From Bacteroides sp. (GTDB lineage: Bacteria; Bacteroidota; Bacteroidia; Bacteroidales; Bacteroidaceae), in the NCBI GenBank assembly GCA_017556595.1, contig JAFYML010000157.1, positions 1-7,741 on the forward strand: 7,741 nucleotides of DNA. Direction: 5' to 3'. The notes below the pieces were generated by a model. The model made no database searches and had not been told where the DNA came from. It worked only from the letters and a program-made list of their open reading frames with translations. The position numbers and the translations under genes are program-made. How positions within the stretch are numbered: position 1 is the stretch's first letter; each line of letters starts with the position of its first letter. Shown here one piece after another: positions 1 to 6,118 of this stretch.

Positions 1-531
1 CTTGATAATGGAGATTGTGAAATATGGAATTCATTTGTTTCTAAATCTGAAGGTGATTATCTTTCTGGTTGGTCGTTAAAAAATCATTCAGGCACAGTTT
101 ATAAGGAAGCATTAAATGTTTATAGTGGGGAGTATTCTGCAAAGCTTTTATCTCCACGTACTGGAATAACAGCTTTTATTAGTCAGCAAATCAATGTAAC
201 GCCAGGACACAGAATTCGGATTTTTTTTCGATATGCAATTGATTATGCATCTGGTACTGGTGCTCGTACTTATTGCTATTTTTGCGAAGGACGTAGCAAT
301 AAGATTTCTTACAGTAAACTTTCCTCCTTTTATGACCCTATGACATTGTCAATCATACGTGGAGGAGGATACGGATTATCCAAATTGCCCTCGGAAACAA
401 AAGAGTGGCAAACTTTTGATCATATAATACAAGTTCCTGCAATAGCAGATAATTTTATTTTTGAAAAACGTAGTTATGCAGGTACGACTTTATATGTAGA
501 TGATTGCTATGTGATAGATATAGATATATAA
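1..531 (+). CDS. C-terminal part of a probable surface/secreted protein with a carbohydrate-binding-like jelly-roll domain (5' end outside window)
   Basis: The frame is open from the first base and gives 176 residues before a TAA stop. The start lies to the left of the window. The visible part resembles a galactose-binding-like or CBM4/9-like beta-sandwich. It opens with LDNGDCEIWNS and then SGWSLK, the pattern of NGdFE..W...GW domains. The middle has SGEYSAKLLSP and ISQQINVTPGHRIRIFFRYA, and the end is LYVDDCYVIDI, the usual last strand of such domains. Bacteroidetes often append these domains to secreted enzymes. The catalytic or anchoring part is not visible and no type IX secretion tail is recognisable, so the protein's role is unknown. 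GC is about 34%, far below the roughly 50% sampled in gyrB, which suggests an accessory or foreign gene. DUF3109 follows 16 nt downstream. The domain call rests on sequence pattern only. Confidence 0.6.
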   Translation, partial: LDNGDCEIWNSFVSKSEGDYLSGWSLKNHSGTVYKEALNVYSGEYSAKLLSPRTGITAFISQQINVTPGHRIRIFFRYAIDYASGTGARTYCYFCEGRSNKISYSKLSSFYDPMTLSIIRGGGYGLSKLPSETKEWQTFDHIIQVPAIADNFIFEKRSYAGTTLYVDDCYVIDIDI

Positions 532-547
532 TTCTTAAGTTAATAAG

Positions 548-1132
548 ATGATACAAATTGATGATGTAGTTGTTTCACTTGATGTTTTACGCGAAAAGTT
601 TCTATGCGACTTGAAGGCTTGTAAAGGCGAGTGTTGTATAGAGGGTGATGCCGGTGCTCCTGTTGAATTTGAGGAGATAGAAAAGTTGGAAGAGGTGCTT
701 CCTGTGATTTGGGACGACCTTGCTCCAGAAGCTCAAGCCATTATCAAGAAACAGGGTGTGGTATATACCGACCAAGAAGGTGATTTGGTTACTTCTATCG
801 TGAACAATAAAGATTGCGTGTTTACGTGCTATGCCCCCGATGGAACTTGTTATTGCGCTATCGAGAAAGCTTATCGCGCAGGGAAAGTGGACTTCTGCAA
901 GCCGGTATCGTGTGCACTTTATCCAATTCGCGTGGGTAATTACGGGCCGTATAAGGCTGTAAACTACCATCGATGGAATGTTTGTAAGGCGGCAGTTTTG
1001 CTTGGGCAAAAAGAGAATCTGCCGGTCTATAAGTTCTTGAAAGAACCGCTTATCCGAAAGTTTGGCGAAGATTGGTATGTCGAATTGGAGATAGCTGTTG
1101 AAGAACTAAAGAAACAAGGGTATTTGAAATAA
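548..1132 (+). CDS. DUF3109 family Cys-rich protein (YkgJ-like metal/Fe-S binding, putative)
   Basis: This 194-residue protein has a complete frame from ATG to TAA, about the usual length for DUF3109. It carries 11 cysteines. An N-terminal cluster C20-x4-C25-x3-C29-C30 is followed by a second group C90, C94, C101, C103, C117 and C122, then C146. The stretch KPVSCALYPIRV resembles the last metal ligand region of the YkgJ-type zinc/iron-chelating family, so metal or Fe-S cluster binding is a reasonable inference. The biological role is unknown. There is no signal peptide or membrane segment, so it should be cytoplasmic. It starts 16 nt after the stop of the upstream partial gene, with no recognisable promoter between, so the two are probably co-transcribed. 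A bidirectional hairpin terminator begins right after its stop codon. There is no Shine-Dalgarno sequence, as is normal in Bacteroidetes. Family call fairly sure; function not. Confidence 0.85.
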   Translation: MIQIDDVVVSLDVLREKFLCDLKACKGECCIEGDAGAPVEFEEIEKLEEVLPVIWDDLAPEAQAIIKKQGVVYTDQEGDLVTSIVNNKDCVFTCYAPDGTCYCAIEKAYRAGKVDFCKPVSCALYPIRVGNYGPYKAVNYHRWNVCKAAVLLGQKENLPVYKFLKEPLIRKFGEDWYVELEIAVEELKKQGYLK

Positions 1133-1172
1133 AATAAACAAGGCACGGAATTTAAACCGTGCCTTGTTTATT
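1133..1172. terminator. Bidirectional intrinsic terminator between convergent genes
   Basis: A perfect 16-bp stem pairs 1133-1148 (ending GGCACGG) with 1157-1172 (starting CCGTGCC) around the 8-nt loop AATTTAAA. The outer part of the stem is A/T, giving a U-rich 3' side in both directions. It begins one base after the DUF3109 TAA and overlaps two bases of the stop codon of the opposing head-GIN gene, so it can end both transcripts. Confidence 0.88.
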
Positions 1173-1788
1173 ATTTAATTATCTTTAAATTACCAGTGCT
1201 TACAACACCTATACCATCTTTTTCTATGTTTGCTTTCGCTGTCTCTCCGCTTAACGTGAGCGAACCGATACCATCTATCTCGGCATTTACTTCTTGGCAT
1301 TCGACATGAATGTCTGCCTTTCCTACTCCCTCAACTTCTGCCGTCAATTTATCGCATTTCAGGTCACGGATATACATCTTTCCAACACCTTGTAGCGTGC
1401 ATTTGAAATTGTCCAATTTCAGTGTTTCGTTGCAATAGAGTGCTCCTACGCCACAAAACACTAAATTTTCTAACGTGGGTGCTGTGATATAGATGTTTAC
1501 ACCATTTTTAGTGCCATTTAGGTTTTCTTCTTTAGGCTCTATATTCAATGTGCCATCTTCTACATAAACATTTAATTTATCCACATTTTCTTTTTTACCA
1601 TCTATCTTTACGCTGCATTTAGACGCTTGTGTAAAATAGACTGCGCCTACGGTAGTCAAATCAAGGCTATGGAATTTTTCTACTTTAAACTCTTTGCTTA
1701 CTTCTTGTGCTTGGATAGACAATTGCGGCATTAATGCCATGAGGCCAATAAGGATAAGGCCGATAATGTTGTGCTTCTTCATATTCAT
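1171..1788 (-). CDS. Head-GIN domain protein (DUF2807), secreted or periplasmic
   Basis: This 205-residue protein has a signal peptide: MNMKKH, a hydrophobic run from about residue 8 to 20, and a likely cleavage after IQA at residue 27. The rest matches the putative auto-transporter adhesin head-GIN family (DUF2807, PF10988), common in Bacteroidetes and thought to form a right-handed beta-helix. The repeats are visible as a ladder of Gly-Val/Ile-Gly turns at residues 113-115, 134-136, 154-156, 173-175 and 192-194, spaced 19-21 residues. No outer-membrane anchor or lipobox Cys is seen, so the mature protein is probably soluble in the periplasm or exported. A second ATG at codon 3 is an equally possible start. 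It lies on the gyrB strand but is insulated by the gyrB terminator and has its own ECF-type promoter. Its molecular function is not established. Confidence 0.85.
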   Translation of the reverse strand: MNMKKHNIIGLILIGLMALMPQLSIQAQEVSKEFKVEKFHSLDLTTVGAVYFTQASKCSVKIDGKKENVDKLNVYVEDGTLNIEPKEENLNGTKNGVNIYITAPTLENLVFCGVGALYCNETLKLDNFKCTLQGVGKMYIRDLKCDKLTAEVEGVGKADIHVECQEVNAEIDGIGSLTLSGETAKANIEKDGIGVVSTGNLKIIK

Positions 1789-1810
1789 TTTATCTTGTTT
1801 ATTTGTCTAT

Positions 1811-1841
1811 TAGACGAAATGAACAGGGAGAAAGTTGCAAC
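1811..1841 (-). promoter_or_regulatory. Candidate ECF-sigma promoter of the head-GIN gene
   Basis: Reading the minus strand, GTTGCAACTTT (1831-1841) is followed after a 15-nt spacer (counted from GCAACTT) by CGTCTAATAGAC (1805-1816). The first resembles an ECF -35 (GCAACTT) and the second an ECF -10 (CGTCTA). The -10 ends 22 nt before the ATG, giving a 5' leader of about 15 nt. No good TAnnTTTG housekeeping element was found here. The match is by eye; the sigma factor is not in the window. Confidence 0.5.
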
Positions 1842-1869
1842 GGATGTGGATTTTTTGTGAAAAGGGACA

Positions 1870-1905
1870 AAAAAATCCCGGGTGACGCGTAGCCCGGGAT
1901 TTTTT
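1870..1905 (-). terminator. gyrB intrinsic terminator
   Basis: Arms 1870-1882 and 1893-1905 pair perfectly over 13 bp, including the core ATCCCGGG/CCCGGGAT, around the 10-nt loop TGACGCGTAG (plus strand). On the minus strand the stem runs into seven U residues. It lies 30 nt after the gyrB stop codon. The A tract on the other arm means it could also act in the plus direction, but no plus-strand gene ends here. Confidence 0.9.
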
Positions 1906-1935
1906 AATGTAAGATGTGATGAAGGTTGTTTATCG

Positions 1936-3933
<1,998 letters not shown>

Positions 3934-3938
3934 CTAGG

Positions 3939-3969
3939 CAAATGTAGTGAAAAACATTGATATATGAAA
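3939..3969 (-). promoter_or_regulatory. gyrB promoter, Bacteroidetes housekeeping type
   Basis: On the minus strand TACATTTG (3939-3946) matches the TAnnTTTG -7 element exactly. Nineteen nt upstream sits TTTC (3966-3969), an imperfect TTTG -33 element that falls in the U tract of the preceding rpsT terminator. The -7 element ends 29 nt before the gyrB ATG. Confidence 0.75.
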
Positions 3970-3998
3970 AAAGCCGAACTAAAAAGTTCGGCTTTTTT
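3967..3998 (-). terminator. Intrinsic terminator of the tRNA-Glu/rpsT transcript
   Basis: A perfect 14-bp stem pairs 3967-3980 with 3985-3998 around an AAAA loop (plus strand). The G/C core is AGCCGAACT/AGTTCGGCT, and a run of six U follows on the minus-strand RNA. It sits 26 nt after the rpsT stop and just upstream of the gyrB promoter, separating the two units. Confidence 0.92.
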
Positions 3999-4024
3999 AT
4001 GTCTTTTTTCTAACTATGTTCGCA

Positions 4025-4279
4025 TTACGCCAACTTGTTGATGTGCAACGCTAATTTAGACTTCAAGTTATTGGCTTTGTTCTTGTGAATTACGTTAGTC
4101 TTAGCCAATTTGTCCAACAACTTAGCTACACCAGGAAGCATAGCAGTTGCTTCTTCCTTATTGGTTGTTGCACGAAGCTTACGAACAGCATTTCTCATGG
4201 TTTTACCATAATATCTGTTGTGAAGTCTTCTTTTTTCTTCTTGTCTAATTCTTTTTAATGATGATTTGTGATTTGCCAT
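4025..4279 (-). CDS. rpsT: 30S ribosomal protein S20
   Basis: This 84-residue, strongly basic protein begins [18 protein letters not shown], the classic S20 N-terminus, and is all-alpha in character, with the conserved Lys/Arg-rich first helix and the [15 protein letters not shown] segment near the end (about 63-77). S20 is a primary binder of 16S rRNA in the 5' and 3' minor domains of the 30S subunit. The length is close to the bacterial norm (about 85-87). The ATG lies 41 nt after the 3' end of tRNA-Glu. No housekeeping promoter is seen in that gap, so the mRNA is probably made as a tRNA-mRNA precursor and released by tRNA 3' processing. A strong terminator follows. Confidence 0.97.
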   Translation of the reverse strand: MANHKSSLKRIRQEEKRRLHNRYYGKTMRNAVRKLRATTNKEEATAMLPGVAKLLDKLAKTNVIHKNKANNLKSKLALHINKLA

Positions 4280-4320
4280 CTCGACTAATCTTTTTAAATT
4301 CGTTTATTCTTTTTTCTTTG

Positions 4321-4392
4321 TAGTCCCTGGGGGAATCGAACCCCCCTTTCAAGAATGAAAATCTTGCGTCCTAACCGATAGACGAAGGGACC
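4321..4392 (-). tRNA. tRNA-Glu, anticodon UUC
   Basis: The 72-nt cloverleaf can be drawn on the minus strand. The acceptor arm GGTCCCT pairs with AGGGACT, with a G-U at the outermost pair. The D arm contains TCGGTTAGGAC. The anticodon stem CAAGA/TCTTG encloses loop TTTTCAT, giving anticodon TTC. The variable loop is 4 nt, and the T arm is GGGGG-TTCGATT-CCCCC. The discriminator is A, and the next bases are CAA, so the 3' CCA is not encoded and must be added by nucleotidyltransferase. It is transcribed ahead of rpsT. Confidence 0.96.
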
Positions 4393-4449
4393 TTGCCTTG
4401 TCAAGCGTTTCCGCTTAGTGCAGTAGAGTGTTTTTCTCTTTTGCGGTTG

Positions 4450-4481
4450 CAAAGGTATGTGTTATTTTTGAATCAGCAAAA
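4450..4481 (-). promoter_or_regulatory. Promoter of tRNA-Glu/rpsT, near-perfect Bacteroidetes consensus
   Basis: On the minus strand TTTTG (4477-4481) is followed by a 19-nt spacer and TACCTTTG (4450-4457), matching both the -33 TTTG and -7 TAnnTTTG elements. The -7 element ends 57 nt before the first base of tRNA-Glu, leaving a roughly 50-nt leader to be removed by RNase P. Confidence 0.85.
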
Positions 4482-4508
4482 CATTTCGAGAAAAAAATGC
4501 AAAAAATA

Positions 4509-4538
4509 TTTCATTTTCCCTCTTTTTTCGTAGTTTTG
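4509..4538 (+). promoter_or_regulatory. Probable recO promoter
   Basis: TAGTTTTG (4531-4538) fits TAnnTTTG and ends 21 nt before the recO ATG at 4560. The upstream element is weak: TTTC (4509-4512) at an 18-nt spacing. An inverted repeat AGTTTT/AAAACT (4532-4537 with 4545-4550) overlaps the -7 element and leader. Confidence 0.6.
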
Positions 4539-4559
4539 TATGCGAAAACTGGTTTATTT

Positions 4560-5288
4560 ATGCTTCAAAAGACTCGTGGAATAGTGCTTCGTGCCTTGAA
4601 ATATAAGGATGCATCGCTCATCGTAGATATCTATACGGAGGCGTTAGGGCGTGCTTCGTTCATGGTGTATATTCCCAAGAGCAAAAAGGCATCTGTAAAG
4701 GCTACACTTTTCCAGCCATTGGCGTTGGTAGAGCTTGAAGCAGACATTCGTCCGAACACCTCTATATATAAGGTGCGCGAAGCGAAGTCGTTCTATCCGT
4801 TCGTTTCTTTGCCTTACGAGCCGCGAAAGTCGGCCATAGCCCTTTTCCTATCCGAGTTTCTTTATCGCGCCTTGCGCGAGGAGGATACCAACATGCCTTT
4901 GTTTAATTACCTAATGCACTCCATCGTTTGGTTGGATACTTGTAAGCAACAATTTGCTAACTTCCATTTGGTGTTTTTGATGCGCCTTTCGCGTTTTTTA
5001 GGTTTGTATCCCAACCTTGAAGGCTATGGCGAGGGCGATTATTTCGATATGCGTGCCGCTTGCTTCTCTCCGTTACCTCCGCAAATGCATACCGATTACC
5101 TTCAACCGGCCGAAGCTGCTTTGCTAAACAAACTCATCCGCATGCGTTACGATACAATGCGATTTGTACCCATGACTCGTGTTGAGCGTGCACGCTTCCT
5201 TACACTGATCAACGACTATTATCGTTTGCACATACCAGACTTCCCCGTGCTTCGTTCGCTCGAAGTGCTACACGAATTGTTCGATTAG
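4560..5288 (+). CDS. recO: DNA repair protein RecO
   Basis: RecO acts in the RecFOR pathway: it binds SSB-coated single-stranded DNA, promotes RecA loading and anneals complementary strands. From the ATG at 4560 the protein has 242 residues, typical for Bacteroidetes. The N-terminal OB fold (about 1-80) begins [20 protein letters not shown] and contains [16 protein letters not shown], the normal RecO start. The helical C-terminal domain contains [11 protein letters not shown] (147-157), [14 protein letters not shown] (161-174) and ends [10 protein letters not shown]. Only two cysteines (C128, C168) are present, so the Cys4 zinc site of some RecO proteins is absent. The frame is open to an ATG at 4428, but that 44-residue extension crosses the promoter and is not RecO-like, so I reject it. 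recO diverges from tRNA-Glu and converges on yqeY. Confidence 0.93.
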   Translation: MLQKTRGIVLRALKYKDASLIVDIYTEALGRASFMVYIPKSKKASVKATLFQPLALVELEADIRPNTSIYKVREAKSFYPFVSLPYEPRKSAIALFLSEFLYRALREEDTNMPLFNYLMHSIVWLDTCKQQFANFHLVFLMRLSRFLGLYPNLEGYGEGDYFDMRAACFSPLPPQMHTDYLQPAEAALLNKLIRMRYDTMRFVPMTRVERARFLTLINDYYRLHIPDFPVLRSLEVLHELFD

Positions 5289-5310
5289 TATTGTATTTGT
5301 TCCGTGCATC

Positions 5311-5350
5311 CACCGAATGCGTTCGGTGCGTCTACGCATTTCGTTCGGTG
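5311..5350. repeat. Inverted repeat with two alternative right arms, downstream of recO
   Basis: CACCGAA (5311-5317) can pair with TTCGGTG at 5322-5328 (4-nt loop TGCG) or with a second copy at 5344-5350. The second pairing is helped by TGCG/CGCA at 5318-5321 and 5335-5338. It lies 22 nt after the recO stop. The next T-rich run starts only about 10 nt beyond, so as a recO terminator it is plausible but atypical. Confidence 0.6.
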
Positions 5351-5364
5351 AAAAGCATCCTTTT

Positions 5365-5406
5365 ATTTTCCCTTAACAGAAAATTTATTTTCCATTAAGG
5401 GAAAAT
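5365..5406. repeat. 42-bp near-symmetric hairpin (outer 12 bp, inner 6 bp)
   Basis: ATTTTCCCTTAA (5365-5376) pairs perfectly with TTAAGGGAAAAT (5395-5406). Inside it GAAAAT (5379-5384) pairs with ATTTTC (5387-5392) over a 2-nt gap, with CA opposite CA between the stems. The 5387-5398 segment ATTTTCCATTAA also repeats the left arm directly with one mismatch. There is no following U tract in either direction, so it is not a standard terminator. Function unknown. Confidence 0.75.
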
Positions 5407-5411
5407 GAAAT

Positions 5412-5437
5412 ATATCAGTTATATCAGTTTTCAGTTT
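5412..5437. repeat. 9-bp tandem repeat ATATCAGTT
   Basis: Two exact units of ATATCAGTT (5412-5420, 5421-5429) are followed by a degenerate third (TTTCAGTT). The 10-mer TATCAGTTTT (5422-5431) occurs inverted at 6103-6112, on the other side of yqeY. Confidence 0.75.
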
Positions 5438-5464
5438 ATTTTTTCGCGCTATTCGGAAAAACAA

Positions 5465-5503
5465 ACTACCCCCACTTACTTCGAAAAAGTAAATGGGGGT
5501 AGT
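5465..5503 (-). terminator. yqeY intrinsic terminator
   Basis: Arms 5465-5481 and 5487-5503 pair at 16 of 17 positions (core CTACCCCCA; one C-A mismatch at 5475/5493) around loop CGAAA. On the minus-strand RNA the stem is followed by UUUGUUUUU. It lies 26 nt after the yqeY stop. In the plus direction no U tract follows, so it is a one-way terminator. Confidence 0.88.
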
Positions 5504-5515
5504 AAAGCGGTTGGT

Positions 5516-5533
5516 ATAATACAATCGTATTAT
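5516..5533. repeat. Small hairpin across the yqeY stop codon
   Basis: ATAATAC (5516-5522) and GTATTAT (5527-5533) form a perfect 7-bp stem with loop AATC. The TAA stop of yqeY (minus strand, 5530-5532) lies inside one arm. The stem is A/T-rich and weak; its role is unknown. Confidence 0.6.
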
Positions 5534-5979
5534 GCGAGCAATTCTTTTACTTTGGCCGAGATAGCACGACCTTCGGCTAAGCCGGCAAGTTTCTTGGTGG
5601 CAACACCCATCACCTTACCCATATCGCTAGGGCCTGCAGCACCTACTTCGGCAATGATTGCTTTCAATGCAGCTTCCAACTCTTCAGCACTCATTTGCTT
5701 GGGTAGGTAAGCTTCCATCACACGTACTTGTGCCAATTCGGCTTCGGCCAAGTCTTCACGACCTTGTTGCTTATAAATTTCGGCAGCATCTTTACCTTGT
5801 TTAGTCAACTTTTGGATAAGTTTCAATGCTGCTTCGTCGGTCAGTGTATCGTTAGCACCCGGTGCTGTTTTAGCTTCCAAGAATACTTTTTTAATGTTGC
5901 GTAATGTTTCGAGGGCAACTTTGTCTTTCGCCTTCATGGCGTTTTTAATATCCTCGCTTATTTGATCAAATAGAGCCAT
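5530..5979 (-). CDS. yqeY: GatB/YqeY domain-containing protein
   Basis: This 149-residue protein is full length for stand-alone YqeY (about 147-150). It begins MALFDQISEDIKNAMKAKDK and carries the family pattern ALETLRNIKKVFLEAK (22-37), then VRVMEAYLPKQMSAEELEA (85-103) and the C-terminal SDMGKVMGVATKKLAG (about 117-132). The fold is the helical tRNA-binding-like tail domain found at the C-terminus of GatB in the Asp/Glu-tRNA amidotransferase. The role of the stand-alone protein is not established; amino-acid metabolism or tRNA-linked roles are suggested for the family. No signal peptide or membrane segment. The ATG is preceded by AT-rich heptamer repeats, and no TAnnTTTG promoter was found in the 114-nt gap to ftsZ, so co-transcription with ftsZ is likely. 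A strong terminator follows. Confidence 0.93.
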   Translation of the reverse strand: MALFDQISEDIKNAMKAKDKVALETLRNIKKVFLEAKTAPGANDTLTDEAALKLIQKLTKQGKDAAEIYKQQGREDLAEAELAQVRVMEAYLPKQMSAEELEAALKAIIAEVGAAGPSDMGKVMGVATKKLAGLAEGRAISAKVKELLA

Positions 5980-5980
5980 A

Positions 5981-6008
5981 TGAATTATGAATTAAAAATT
6001 ATAAATTA
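5981..6008. repeat. 7-bp tandem repeat directly upstream of yqeY
   Basis: Four heptamers lie end to end: TGAATTA (5981-5987), TGAATTA (5988-5994), AAAATTA (5995-6001) and TAAATTA (6002-6008). The array begins one base before the yqeY ATG (minus strand) and so forms its entire A/T-rich initiation leader. Confidence 0.8.
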
Positions 6009-6014
6009 TAATAT

Positions 6015-6032
6015 GGAGTTAAAGGAGTTAAA
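6015..6032. repeat. 9-bp tandem repeat GGAGTTAAA x2
   Basis: Two exact units occupy 6015-6023 and 6024-6032. AGGAGTTA (6023-6030) is the exact inverse of TAACTCCT at 6072-6079, and the small ATAGG/CCTAT hairpin (6055-6059 with 6065-6069) lies between them. The ftsZ-yqeY spacer RNA could therefore fold. Confidence 0.75.
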
Positions 6033-6069
6033 GCCGAATGTTATCTAATGGCTAATAGGCGCAACCTAT

Positions 6070-6118
6070 GATAACTCCTATAACTACTGATAACTACTGA
6101 TTAAAACTGATAACATTT
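6070..6118. repeat. About 10-bp tandem repeat array overlapping the 3' end of ftsZ
   Basis: Units on the plus strand are GATAACTCCT, ATAACTACT, GATAACTACT, GATTAAAACT and GATAACATTT (6070-6079, 6080-6088, 6089-6098, 6099-6108, 6109-6118). The third unit supplies the ftsZ stop codon (6094-6096) and the last two units encode the final FtsZ residues VISFNQ and part of what precedes them. Confidence 0.75.

Noticed and set aside
602..1009. Minus-strand open frame of 135 codons inside DUF3109
   Set aside because: DUF3109 on the plus strand has the conserved Cys pattern and full length; the antisense product shows no family features.
4280..4320. Separate promoter for rpsT
   Set aside because: No TAnnTTTG on the minus strand in this 41-nt gap; co-transcription with tRNA-Glu explains it better.
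4428..4559. 44-residue N-terminal extension of RecO from an earlier in-frame ATG
   Set aside because: It crosses the TAGTTTTG promoter element and part of the divergent promoter, and [20 protein letters not shown] is the normal RecO start.
5405..5710. 101-codon plus-strand frame starting in the recO-yqeY spacer
   Set aside because: It runs through the yqeY terminator and antisense into yqeY, with no promoter or domain.
5981..6118. CRISPR-like or attachment-site interpretation of the repeat arrays
   Set aside because: The units are 7-10 bp with no unique spacers and no cas or integrase gene nearby; they are simple tandem repeats.
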